From NCBI GenBank assembly GCA_963513935.1, contig OY740773.1, forward strand, positions 95,651,291 through 95,715,290: a stretch of 64,000 nt of DNA, read 5' to 3'. Both the position numbers and the translations under genes were made by a program. Source of the DNA: Aphrophora alni (taxonomy: Eukaryota > Arthropoda > Insecta > Hemiptera > Aphrophoridae). This document shows, one piece after another, positions 24,131 to 36,361 of this stretch (the stretch's first letter is position 1; each line of letters begins with the position of its first letter). Below the pieces are notes generated by a model that searched no databases, was not told the DNA's origin, and saw only the letters and a list, made by a program, of their open reading frames with translations.

Positions 24131-27100
24131 GAATGGTAAGAGCAGAATATTGAAGAAGATAAGTCCCATTAATCACAGATTTAACTGGAAGTCCTAGTAG
24201 GGTACTTAATATTTACTAGAATATAAAAATATAATAATATTCACCTGATTGCATCAAAGATTTGTTAAATTTTTAGACGGATCTTTATATCATCTGTGGC
24301 ATACCTTGTTTAATTAATTAGGAATCTGAGTAAAAAACAATAAACCCAAAGGCTAATTGTTTTATTTACTTGGATAAAATCGGTTAGTAATAAAGTAAAA
24401 TTGCTATAAACAATATTAACCTTTATTTATAGATGTCGGAAAAACATTTACTTACATTGTGTTATAATATAACAGACACTTTTATGTTATTGTATCCATT
24501 AGTTACACATAGTGAGGTTAAAAGCAAAAACAAAAGAAAAATGATAATATACAGATTTTCAATGACGCTTCTAAGATAGAACAGTGTTCATTTTTTTTTT
24601 TTTTTGTGGATAATTTGAATTTTTAAACAGTGTCGATTATGTAGCTCATTCTGAAAATGTTTTTTGAACATTAATTCACTTTCAGACTACACACATATGG
24701 TTGGTAAACTGCTAAAATGGCGCTTACAACTATTTGTTATGTATGATTTTTTACCAAGTTTTGGACAAACGTTTTTTTTTCCATGTTTTTAGCTTTACAG
24801 ATGTTAAATTTGATTTCAAAATCTAATGAAATTCTATCAAAATTTTAAAGTAGCATCCATTCTTTAAAGGTTGTAGAAATTTAGTGAAACAGTAATTAAT
24901 TTATTCTAGTCAATATTTAAATTAAAATACCTACAAAAAAGAGGTATTCTAGTAGTCGTACATTACATACGATAGATTTCCTTATTTTTTACAGCCATTT
25001 TAAAGTTGTTTGCTATATAAAAATATAGACTATATTCTACCATTATATTTAAAATCAGCGTAATAATAAAATAATTTGATTGCGTTTTTCAAATTAAATA
25101 CGTAATCAAATCATTTTCATCAAGTTTTTACGACTGCTATTAGATGAACACAGTAAGCTCTAAAGGTTTTATATATGATTACAGCTTTAGCTACACATGT
25201 TGTAAAATCAGTGTAGCTTATATTGACAGACACGTTGAACCAAGTTTAAATACTCTCAAGTTTGTCAATTTAAACTCTGCAATTTATAAAGTTCCATTAA
25301 CGTCTAAAGTCTCTACTGTTTAACCGCTAAAATAGGGTGTAAGTTGAAATTTCTATATGAAGTGAAATGAATGTATCCAAGTGCAAGTGTTTTAAATCTA
25401 AAAAAATGACATAATAGATTTGTTACAAGTTTGATTAATTTCTGTTTTAATTTATTGTTGTAATTATTTATGGGCTTGTACAATACCGTTACGTAATATG
25501 GGAAAACAGGCTTTAAGATGGGCGAGAAGGGATCAATAGTGGATCTTGGCGAGAGTGTCTGTGAGTTCGTCCCGAGGGGATAAAATTAGGGGTTCTTTCT
25601 TAATTTACCACATTTTGTTTAATTTTACAACTTGACCTTATATATTGGGCTATATTGACGATTTTAATTTTTCTCATGTACTAGGTTTCCACTTGATTAC
25701 AAAAGTTAATTTATACTTTAGAAACGTCATGTACTGGTTATTATATACAAAATAATGACAAATGTCCCTTTAAGTTATATCAATAAAAAGAACAAGCCAT
25801 CATTGTCACTTAAACTATATTTTTTTCAAAATTTGAGTTATCATACAATAATTTTCTGAATTAAGAAAACGCCAATTTAACAAAAAGGCTATACCGTCGC
25901 CAACTACCTCCCCTTGTTGACAGTTTCATTATTTAAGTTCTTGAAAATGTTCTTATTAACTCTGAAGCTTATCAAAATTTCCTAGATCTGTTTTCAGATA
26001 AAAAATTAACCGGCTTCTTCAAAGCGAGCCAATTTCACATGTGTAGTTGGATTCTGGGTTTCATCTTGAATAATTATATATTGAAGTCTATAGAAGGAGT
26101 AGCGGGAAAGTCTTGTTTTTTGTCCCAAGGTGGCTCGTTATGGGGCTTCGTCTTAGTAACGAGTTTTGTTGGGTTGACCCAGCAGTGTGACGCTAATTTA
26201 TCTCTCTGAGAAGCGTTAACATCATCTCGGTCAATGACTTCGAAATGTCTTCTGTACTATGATTGTAATTCTAAGCGACTCTCTTCTCTCAAAAGAACCT
26301 CAAGATTTTAAGCGTCCTTGCTAACAAAGGAATGCCCTTTCATGATCCTTGTTGTCACTGTTTTAGTTATTTCATTGCTTACGTCAATGTTTGTAAAAAG
26401 AAAGAGAAAAAATCCCGTGACTTGAAATGGTTGTCTATATCAATTTTCTTGCTTTACTGACGTCTTTATCTAATTTGAATGTGATCAAATCATAAATGTA
26501 TGGTTGGCAGAGCTTTTGTCCATTGTGACTCATCGAGCTTGTATGTAATAAGGAGCAGTTTTTAACGCGTTCGTTGCTGCCTGGATAATAAGCAGTTCTA
26601 CTGATTCTCGTTGTCCAACTTTAGTCAAGCTTTGTTTGTAATAATGTACAAGAGCACAAGAAATAGTGAAATACAATATTTATCAAATGTATTAGAATAA
26701 TACCTGTTGAAGTCATTTTTCAACTTGAGCCGCGACAGTAACTTACGCTTGTAAAAGAAAGTATAAACAATAATACAAACATACGTATATTATACACAGG
26801 TTATTTGTAACTCGTGTGAAACTTTAACAAATAAAAAATGGACACTTTGCAAAACATTTGTTCACTCATCCAACAAACAAAAATGTCATACACTTGTCCT
26901 CAGCATAAAATTAATAACGGGGTTCAAGATTCATTTTATTTTTTACGGCTCAATATTATTTTCTAGCTATTTTAAACAGTGTTAATTTCACTAAAGTTTG
27001 AAGGAAATTGGTAGAACCGATTTGGAGAATTCTCGTCTTTTAAAAAAAAGTGAAGTTCCGTAATAAATTTTTGAATTTGTACGAATCGGAAATTTGGAGA

Positions 27101-27289
27101 GATGACGGCTAATACGTTGTTTGAGGCTTTGAGGTTTGGGCTGTAGAAGACTGCACATATGACACAAGCCAGGAGACCACTCAACGGATATATCCATAAA
27201 TATGTTTTTGACCCATCACGATTCATAATCTAACCTAACGTCAAAAAATAATCAAACGCATTTCAAATTTAATATCACCATCGAGGCAT
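24131..27289. other. AT-rich sequence without recognisable genes
   Basis: No gene supported. A T-run is present at 24,591-24,605. The two overlapping minus-strand frames near 27.0-27.2 kb read the same DNA in different frames and show no known motif. Confidence 0.5.
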
Positions 27290-27900
27290 ACAACGACTTA
27301 GTATTAAATCATATTGTAATGAAGTATTTCCATTTAATTTACTATTAATAGCAAATGTCCTCCTATAATTAATAAATTTGTTAACAAAATTCAACTTGCC
27401 TTAGAAATTGTTTTGTACAACTAGCTTTATTTCCATAAAATGCTCACTTGTGGATAAGTGAGCAATCGTAAATAAATTTATGATTTAAGTTTTCATAATA
27501 TAATATATGTTGTTACTTATAATATGAGGAACTGAATTTTTCAAAAATTCACAATTATTTCTCTGTCCTAAACAGCTGAGTTTAGTGATTTTCTCATGTG
27601 TTTTTCGGTTACTTAATCTGTATATAGAAGTTTGATATAAAATAAATTATTTGACCAATTCTCATAGAATACATATTTTGTATTATATATTATAAACATT
27701 ACTGATTGCAGAAAATGGTTAAGTCCCTTTTTCCTTCTAATTCTATTTTCCCTCGCTCAATTCCCCTTCGTGCAACAAATTTAATTCAGAATTGCAAGAG
27801 TGACAAGTTGTGACAATGGTTTGGAGCATTGTTGTGGTGAGGATATAAAAGAGGGTACACTGGAGTTTAGTGTGAAGTTACCAAACACTGTTCCACGACT
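27290..27900 (-). repeat. Repeat B, inverted diverged copy
   Basis: The segment at 27,778-27,862 is the reverse complement of 34,275-34,361 and 40,588-40,674 with few differences (GGTTTGGAGCATTGTTGTGG and TATAAAAGAGGGTACACT are shared). A second block at about 27,300-27,380 matches the complement of about 34,440-34,530. Between the two blocks this copy carries about 340 bp not present in the other copies. Confidence 0.75.
27844..27872 (+). promoter_or_regulatory. TATA box plus initiator-like motif within repeat B
   Basis: TATAAAA at 27,844-27,850 is followed about 25 bases later by TTTAGTG, which resembles an arthropod initiator. The TATAAAAGAG string is also kept in the other two copies of repeat B (minus strand near 34,286-34,292 and 40,603-40,609). 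This suggests the promoter of a transposable element. I infer this from sequence motifs only. Confidence 0.4.
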
Positions 27901-28157
27901 TTATTGAGCTGAGACGAATTCCGAGATTAATATAATCTGTTTAATTTGAGCGCAGCTCCGGGAAGGGAAGAACAATTTTTGCCGTGATGAAATCCATCCA
28001 TTTTATATAAAAGTTTCAGAAAACATTTTGTTAAAAACTAGATGGTGGAAAATATTTTACAAACTTTTTCAATTACCAATCCCCAAAACCTCATAAAATT
28101 AAATGAAAATTATTTGTAAATAAAGTGTCATTTCGTAAGTTTTCAATCAAATATTAA

Positions 28158-28202
28158 CACACGAGAGGTCGCGCCCGTTTTAGAACGCGAGAGATCGCGC
28201 GA
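28158..28202. repeat. piggyBac left TIR with subterminal repeat
   Basis: The terminal CACACGAGAGGTCGCGCC is followed 10 bases on by a second copy of the motif, AACGCGAGAGATCGCGCG (28,183-28,200). A third, GCGCGAGAGGTCGTGCG, lies at about 28,335-28,351. Repeated GCGAGAGGTCGCG blocks next to the end probably serve as transposase binding sites. This is high-GC sequence in AT-rich surroundings. Confidence 0.75.
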
Positions 28203-28519
28203 AGGCAAACTGCTTACGCGTCTTTCAACTAGTACAATAAAACAACTAGTACCTCAGTAAAAATATTTTTCCAATGTAAAAAAAAAAATGTAAAAAATTG
28301 CAAAATCTGGTTAAAGTACGTGAATTTTTAAACAGCGCGAGAGGTCGTGCGTGAACAAATTGCCTCAATGTGTGCATTTGTCCATTTCAATGAATTACAA
28401 TTCAAGTACAAAATGTAACTTATTCTTAAAATAAAGTACAAAATTTAAAAGAAAATACTGTAAAAATTACCAAAACTAAATTTCTTTGAATAATTTCTTT
28501 TTGATGCTGGATAACAGTT

Positions 28520-30357
28520 CTAGTCAGTGTCCATGACATCATCTGCACATCTTGTACAAGTTGCTTTGGTGTGTTCTTTACAAATTGGTATTCGGCAGGA
28601 ACTGCATGTTACAGTTGTCATCCTATTTTTCCTTCGATGATAAATTCTACAGTAAGGGTATCGTCCCTCTGGAAGAGTTTCTTCACGTATTTCTTGGATA
28701 GGTTCCACTTTGAATAATTAAATTTTTTAAATTTTCATTTGTCGTGCAATATTATATTGCGGGCTTAATCTTTTCCTGGCTTGATCAAGAAGCAGTTGTC
28801 GCCCTAAATTCATCAGAAATGATCGGCGGGGGAGAAACTTTTCGTGTTCAAATGTCTGGTTGTTCGCTTTGTAAATTACATAGCCGTTTATTCCCACAAC
28901 ATTCAGCATGAAGAAAAACAACGTCAATTGCCAACGGTTTGATATTCTTGCCACACTGAATTGTTTTGCATAGCATCACAAACGTCAACCCCACATTTAT
29001 ACTGGTTGTAAAAAGTCACCATACTGACGTAAAAAGTCTTCTTTTGAGTCCTGATCGATCTCATCTGTCTCGTGCATGTTAAAAGCAAGAGAACGAAATT
29101 GTTTTTCTTGGGCTTGTAAGAAACTAATGCTTCATTATGTGTAAACGCACACATAGATCTGTTGATTGATCGTTTGCTTCCTTGAGGTTCAATTGTCAGC
29201 TTTTTAGGAATTTATTTTTTCTTTTTTCTGATGGTGCCTACGAGAGTCAGATTTCTTTCTAGCAAGTCTCGCGCCAAGGGAAGGGTGGTAAAATAATTAT
29301 CACAAGTGACATTTCGTCCTGTGTTGGACGACGATAGATGACGTGAGCCTATTGACAACGGCCCTAGCAAAGTTGTCTAGTTCATAAAGGTCCCATTCTT
29401 TGCTTGGAAATTAATACCTCCATGTTGGAAGTGTAGAAAGTCTTTGAATCTGACATTGCCCACACTTTTATGCCAAACTTACCAGGCTTTTTGGCATGTA
29501 GACTCTAAAGGTACATTTCCCTCAAAAATTGGGTATCATCTGGTCTACAGTAACAACTTCAATATGGCTATAGTTCTCCTTACACAAACTGACAAACTCA
29601 TCAAATAATTCTCTCATACAATAAAACTTGTCCTCTAATTTTCTTTCTTGACGACTTTCAATGCCTCTGTCATCAAATCTTAGATTTCTCAGAAAAAAAT
29701 CTAAATCTACTGATACTAATAAACAGTCTGAAAATTTCGATTCTCAAACCATCATCCCGCCACAAATCTAAAATTAATGATGTTCAGAATGCTCTACGCC
29801 AGCTAAATATAGCAGACCTACTAATGCTTTTATTTCCACAATGTTTGTTTCCTTTGCGTCTCTATCACGTTCGTAATTAATTTTTGCCTCATTTATCTTT
29901 TGGTTTGTATACAAGACAATTTTTTGTAATAAGTGATCCCGGAAAAATAGCGTCCAGCATTCCAATTCAGTTCTAGCATGTCTTCCGTTTCTAACTGGCC
30001 CTGGAAGTTGAGTAACAATATTACGTCTTCTACGAGATTAGATCTGTTCTGTGGCATATCCGACCAAATCGTAGGATTTGGTATGTCCCTGCCACTATAG
30101 ATAGGGATATAAAGAACCTCACCTTGTTCCGGCTCTCCTTCGAGTTCTTCTTTGACAGGTCGATCTTCCCCTTTATCTAAATTGTGTTCATCGTCTTCAT
30201 TCACACATTCTTCTGAAGCACTATCACTCTCAAAATTATTTACAATTTCACTTTCATCTACGTCACTGTTATCTGAGTCATTGTTTTCACTTGAAACATG
30301 CTCAGGAACAGATTCCAACAACTGACAAATTTTCCTCTGTTCCTCTTCAAAATTCAT
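28520..30357 (-). pseudogene. piggyBac-family transposase, frameshifted
   Basis: Reading leftward from ATG at 30,357: an acidic N-terminus of about 150 residues (MNFEEEQRKICQLLESV..., many D/E), as usual for the family. A frameshift near 29,965 moves to the frame of LELECWTLFFRDHLLQKIV and NIVEIKALVGLLYLAG, the start of the catalytic fold. Further broken pieces keep the three catalytic aspartates in context: VTVDQMIPNF (D near 29,544), [19 protein letters not shown] with VGTIRKKK (near 29,310), and YNQYKCGVDVCDAM (near 28,990). The tail ends with a zinc-binding cysteine/histidine cluster (YPYC, TCSSC, CKEH, CTRC). Several stops and frameshifts are present, so no active enzyme is expected. Confidence 0.88.
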
Positions 30358-30467
30358 TGTTATAGATAAAACTACAGCACCACTACACTAAAAGCCAAAA
30401 AAAACCTCATGAACTTTACTTAGTGAAACTCTCTTAGAAATGCAGTGTTATGTAAAAATGCACTATC

Positions 30468-33400
30468 ACGTGATGAGAAACATAAAAGAGCTGGTTATAA
30501 CTCAAGACTTACTCGAACAAAAGTTTAAATCCATCAAGAGTCGTTCGGAATTCCTACTCCTATACTCACTTATTGAGCCCCTAAATGTACGTTTTATGGT
30601 ATTATGTGATATTGTTGAAAGATAATTAAGACGATTATGTTGTTTAGTGGTAAAATACTAACAGATCCTGTTACGATCAAAGTAAAACATCTCACAATTT
30701 CAATAGCAAACGTCTTTCTGTTAAAACAAACAAATAAACTAATTATTTTAAACATTTGTAGTGTTTGATAAAGATGTACACTTTTTCGTTCGATCTGTGT
30801 TAGGATTAAAATAACCATATAATCGTTCAACACCTTGGGACGTAATTATTTATTTCATAATATTTGTCTTAACATACAACATTGTTTGTATATACTTCTA
30901 TATTCTATTAGGAACCGTAACGACTTAAACTGTCGTACTTTATTGTGTTGAAACTAGCAACATTTATAAATTGTGTTGTGTTATATCATGCAAGTGTTGT
31001 ATGTGTGGTTAAAGCGAAAACTAACCGATTGAAATGGACACCAGTACAAATCAATTCACAGAAGGCAGTATTTTGTTTTCTAACAAGTTGATGGAAAGTT
31101 TTATGGTATTTACCCTGCCACATAATACTATTATACAAAGTTGGTCTACTGGGTCCTGTAGGTAATGTAAAATAGTATTGGTAGATCAAGGTGTCTTATC
31201 AATCGACACATTAATATCGATGAACCTCGTAATTAATGTGTATTTAATTAATTTCATGACGTTGGTTTTGGCCTAATGAGCCTCCTAGATGTGTATACAT
31301 TAAAGTGTTTGGGGTTCAGGGTATCTGGAAGATGTACATTTGTAAAGAACCATCTACTCGTTTTGCTTGTGTTGCCAATTCGGTACTCCCGGATCTCGCT
31401 ATCTATCTAATGTCTAACTTCACAATTTCCTAAGAAGTCAGAATTTGTAATTATAACTTTTGGATACGAATTCGTTATTGTCCCTGTAGAATTGATGGGT
31501 TTGGTATCATTACATGCAGAATAAAAATATGTTAATTTCTATCTAATTTAGTTTGTTAAGTTAAATAACACATGAAATATGAACAAAAAAGTGGTTTAAA
31601 CAACTGACATTTTATATTTCTAATTGCGACGAAAACAAGGGACGGACGGAATGTCGAAAATAACTTGTTTTCCTGAAAGCAGAAAGCATAAACATAAGTC
31701 AAAAATCGGAAGACAAAATGTTTTGCGACTTTAAAACTTTGTATACTGTGTTTAGTAAAAAGAAGAAAATATATTTCACTCTATCTCTTAACTTTGATTC
31801 CTCTGGTGACAGGGTATGGCACTACCCCTTCCTCGTATCTGCGGTACTAATGTGTTACTTCTACCGTCTTGGTCTTATAGCGGTTTTTATTGGCCTCCTA
31901 ATATCAAATTTTCTTAGAAGGCTAGATTTAAATTATTGATAATAACTTTTAGTGTTTATTTGTACAGGATTAGGGTTTTATAATTACACTGAAAATTAAT
32001 ATATTTAAAGAATATTCCAAATTTGTGTATGAAGTTTGATTTACCGATTAAAAAAAACTGCCGATTAAGAAGGTCGCCATTATGCATATTACATTAATTA
32101 TGTTAGAAATTAAGTCGCTTCTCATATTATACAAACAATTTTTTATATTAATATTTCCTGTAATTATTTGGTTAACATCATTATCGGCTATTCGTCAGTT
32201 TTTACAGGATTTTATCAACTAGTTAAGCGAAGTAAATATTTAAAAAATGGAAGTTTTAATATTCTTTGTGGTACTTTTAACTGTGTATGGTAGGTAAGTG
32301 AAATAAAACCTTAGTGAGAGGTATTGGAATACCTCTCACTAAGGGGTTCAAATACCGGGGTTTCAAATTGAAGTACAGTTGTCTGCTATAATTAAATAGA
32401 GGATAATCACTCAGAGGCTCACTATAGTGTGTACGGGGACGGCAGTTCTGAGCGACCTAGCTCCGCCTTGAGCTAGTTCTCAATCTTTCGTATCAATTGG
32501 GACCATCTCTTCTTCTTTTATATTACTGTATAAAAAGGACTTCATCGTTGTATTTTAAAATATTTAAATGCCAGTTTAGTTAAGTATAATTTATTGTGGG
32601 GCGTTGGATTTATTTTATTACTCCTTTAATACATTAAAAAAAGTTTAACTAAATCTCACTGAGTTAAGTATAGAAATTTATTTCTATTTAGTTTAAAGTA
32701 CCATACTCAGTTTAAAGTACCACGAAGAATATTAAAACTTCCATTTTTTAAATATTTACTTCGTTAACTAGTTGTTAAAATCCTGACAAACTGACGAATA
32801 CCCGATAATGATGTTAACCAAATAATTACAGGAAATATTAATATAAAAAATGGTTTGTATAATCTGTGAAGCGACTTAATTTCTAACATAATTAATGTAA
32901 TATGCATAATGGCGACCTTCTTAATCGGCAGTTTTTTTTTAATCGGTAAATCAAACTTCATACACTAATTTGGAATATTCTTTAAATATATTAATTTTCA
33001 GTGTAATTATAAAACCCTAATCCTGTACAAATAAACACTAAAAGTTATTATCAATAATTTAAATCTAGCCTTCTAAGAAAATTTGATATTAGGAGGCCAA
33101 TAAAAACCGCTATAAGACCAAGACGGTAGAAGTAACACACTAGTACCGCAGATACGAGGAACGGTAGTGCCATACCCTGTCACCAGAGGAATCAAAGTTA
33201 AGAGATAGAGTGAAATATATTTTCTTCTTTTTACTAAACACAGTATACAAAGTTTTAAAATCGCTAAACATTTTGTCCTCCGATTTTTGACTGATGCTTA
33301 TGCTACCTGCTTTCAGGAAAACAAGTTATTTCGACATGCCGTCCGTCCCTTGTTTTCGTCGCAATTAGAAATATAAAAATGTCAGTTGTTTTAACCACTT

Positions 33401-33988
33401 TTTTGTTCATATTTCATGTGTTATTCAACTTAACAAACTAAATTAGATAGAAATGAACATATTTTAATTCTGCATGTAATGGTACCAAAGCCATCAATTC
33501 TACAGTGACAATAACGAATTCGTATCCAAAAGTTATAATTACAAATTCTGACCTCCTAGAAAATTGTGAAGTTAGACATTAGGTAGATAGCGAGATCCAC
33601 GAATACCGAATTGGCAACACAAGCAAAACGAGTAGATGGTTCTTTACAAATGTACATCTTCCAGGTTCGCTGAACCCCAAACTCCTTAATGTATACACAT
33701 CTAGGAGGCTCATTAGGCCAAAACCAACGTCATGAAATTAATTAAATACACAATAATTACGAGGTTCGTAGAGTTTTCGTCCCATATGTTTTAATTCCTA
33801 ATTGATAAGACACCTTGATCTACCAATACTATTTTACATTACCTAGTGGACCCTAGAGACCAACTTTGTATAATTGTATTATGTGGCAGGGTAAATACCA
33901 TAAAACTCTCCATCAACTTTTTAGCTAAACAAAATAGTGCCTTCTCTCAATTGATGGGTACTGGTGTTCATTTCAATAGGTTAGTTTT
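30468..33988. repeat. Large palindrome 1
   Basis: The left arm runs rightward to about 32,293. The right arm runs from about 32,698 and is its reverse complement, with a ~405 bp loop between. The right arm ends at about 33,988, matching only back to about 31,017 of the left arm, so roughly 550 bp of its outer part is missing compared with palindrome 2. Arm-to-arm differences are scattered substitutions and one-base indels. The arms carry no long open frame. The outer left edge (30,468) lies only ~110 bp upstream of the piggyBac transposase start. Part of the arm is related to dispersed repeat X. Confidence 0.93.
32309..32344. repeat. Perfect 17-bp hairpin in the palindrome loop
   Basis: CCTTAGTGAGAGGTATT, two bases, then its exact complement. 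In palindrome 2 the left half and following GGAAT are the same, but the right half is replaced by unrelated sequence (38,079-38,108). The hairpin therefore arose in, or was lost from, one copy after duplication. Confidence 0.95.
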
Positions 33989-34826
33989 TCATCACGTCTC
34001 TATTGACCAACTTTTGTTCTTATCCGACGCAGGCGCTATTAGTATATCTAAGAACTATTCTTCTTTATTATAGGTTATTTCTTAATTTTGTTTAAGGCGA
34101 TGATGACCGAAAGGCGTTTGCCTTTAAATAACAACATCAAAATAACTAAAATATGTTTTCATTTTTAACATCACCCACGATAACCCCCGTAATTCTTACT
34201 TAATCAAAAACATTTCAATATCAGTATTGGCACTTACAATTTGTATATATAATTAATTATTTACAATTATATACAGTGTACCCTCTTTTATATCTTCACC
34301 ACAACAATGCTCCAAACCATTGTCACATCTTGTCAATCTCACAATTCTGAATTAAATTTGTTTTAACATTTATTGCATGAGTGGGAATAGATGGAGGGAA
34401 AATTAATTTAGAAGGAATTCAAAGACTTGAACATTTTAAACATATTTAAAATACAGGGGTATTTTCTATAATAGTAAATTAAATAGCTTTTTTTTCATTC
34501 AAATATGATTTAATAATTATAATAATTATACGATATATATAATACTTTCAAGTCAAATAAATATACATACAAACAAATCTCATAATGTGGAGATTAATTA
34601 TAAAGTTGTTACTTTATTATTTAAATACTAATGCTGAATATTTGAGATTTGGTTCAATCATCACCTCATATAACCATTAACACATGCGCTGACAAAGCCC
34701 CCATTTCTTTCCCAAAGGGCATTCACATATATTTAGAGTTCTAGTGACTTTTTGAATTTCGAATCTACATATTTATTCTATGTCAGTCTCTTGTTCAATA
34801 CAACAACCTGACATACAAAAAATTGC
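33989..34826 (+). repeat. Repeat B, copy next to palindrome 1
   Basis: Collinear with 40,316-41,130 over its whole length, from CATCACGTCTCTATTGACC to AACAACCTGACAT. It includes the TATAAAA-bearing segment on the minus strand, and the GGCGATGATGACCGA string near 34,098. No protein is seen. It directly abuts the truncated palindrome arm. Confidence 0.9.
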
Positions 34827-34827
34827 C

Positions 34828-34848
34828 GCTGGCGCGACCTCTCGCGTA
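34828..34848. repeat. piggyBac right TIR
   Basis: Mirror of the left end at 28,158, with GGCGCGACCTCTCGCG, followed by TTAA at 34,849-34,852. It lies just beyond the end of the B copy. Confidence 0.7.
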
Positions 34849-34852
34849 TTAA

Positions 34853-36361
34853 AAATAACACACTTATTTATTTGTTTATGACGAAAAATAACCTAGATCA
34901 GTAGATATAATTTTGTTGAACATAAGAAAATATGGACCAGGACAACAAGAAAGCAACTCTCAATATGAAGAACGTTAGTAATCTGAACAGTTTCGTAGGG
35001 TCATGCTGTAAACTAAAAAAACAAGTAGTAATCACTAGTTACATTTTTGCAAACGTTTGTCCCCTCGAAAAACCGTTGAGTAAGTACGTTGTTGACATAC
35101 AACCCCTGTTTACTTAGGTAATTATTGTACGTTCTCAGTTTAATTTGGTGTTGACCATTCCTTGTGTTTCTTTGTAGATATTATTCATCATTTTGACCAC
35201 TCAAGCATAGTTTCGCTTCAGGATTACGTTCTTTGATGACTAGTTTAGTTTTAGTTTCCAACATAGCACTATGTTGGCTTTTTAGGATATTCTCATAATC
35301 TAAGTTTATCAGGTGATTGATATTCCTGAAAGGTCATGTATTATTTTTATACTTAAACATGATGGCGAGGGTTCCAGTACGCTTACAATTAATTCTATCA
35401 ATTATCCATCATTATGTTTTAAACTTTTAAAACAAAATACCAGAATTTAGTAATTCTTTAGAGAATGACTAAATAACCTAAAAGCAATTAAAAAATACAT
35501 TATTTTTAGACGGTATGAATGAAATGAAATTATCTATATTATATATTTTAATTTTATTTATTTATATTATATGTTTTTATATTATATATTTATATATTAT
35601 TTATAATATGAGTGTGTGTGTGTGTGTGTGTTTTCCAGCAATAATATGACATAACTGCGGAAATTGATAGAACGCATCAAAAGTAACAAAAAACTTCAAA
35701 TACTTTTTTTTTTTTTTTCTAAATTGCTTCATTTTTTGTCTGTCTGTCTGTATTTTATACTAAAATAATTTTATTTACCATAAAAATACAAAACAGAATT
35801 TCACGTAATTTTTGTCAACATTTTTGTATTGTCATGATTTACCCTAAAAGAAATTTGTTTTGAATTTCCTTCATTAATTTCAATATGGCGGCTATTTAAA
35901 ATTTGTATACTAAAATAACTCAAAAAGTAGCAAATAAATAAAACAAATTAAAAGAACAACTTTTTTTTTCAGAAATGTAATGATAAACCTAAAAATAACT
36001 GGTTCATAAATAAGCGAGAATCGACCGTTTCCAAATGTTTAAATAAGATTCAAGTTAAACGCGTCAGTATGTTTAATTCAAGTGAGGCAATATTGAGCTA
36101 CAACAACATGTACTCTAATAAACAAATACTTAGAACTAACAAGGAAGAAACAGTTAAATTATAATTACTAAGACACATTTACTGTAGTAACTAAAGAATT
36201 TTGTGTAATACATAAAATCGTTAACAACTTGTAATTTTATTCCAGTGACAAAAGTTTAATCATAGGGAAGGGGCTACAACAATTGTTCAAAGGGTCGTCA
36301 ATGCATGCTTCACAACGCCTGTTTAAAGAATTTCTTACTTGTTAAAAAATTTCTTACTCGA
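34853..36361. other. Spacer between the two palindrome units
   Basis: AT-rich and not part of the duplicated unit. It contains a (GT)n tract at 35,612-35,631 and a T-run at about 35,705-35,719. No gene is recognised. Confidence 0.6.

Larger units (their letters stand above)
28154..34852 (-). mobile_element. piggyBac-type element interrupted by a large palindrome
   Basis: The left end is TTAA then CACACGAGAGGTCGCGCC (28,158-28,175). The right end reads, on the minus strand, TACGCGAGAGGTCGCGCC followed outward by TTAA (34,849-34,852). The 18-base ends differ at two positions. Both are flanked by TTAA, the target duplicated by piggyBac-family elements. A broken transposase reads from right to left inside. 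About 3.5 kb of palindrome and a copy of repeat B lie between the transposase start and the right end. The element is therefore composite, by nested insertion or rearrangement. An alternative is that the two ends belong to different copies. Confidence 0.65.

Noticed and set aside
34090..34125. Hammerhead in repeat B (GATGATGACCGAAAGG)
   Set aside because: It resembles core plus GAAA, but there is no room for stem II and the second copy reads CCGAGAG.
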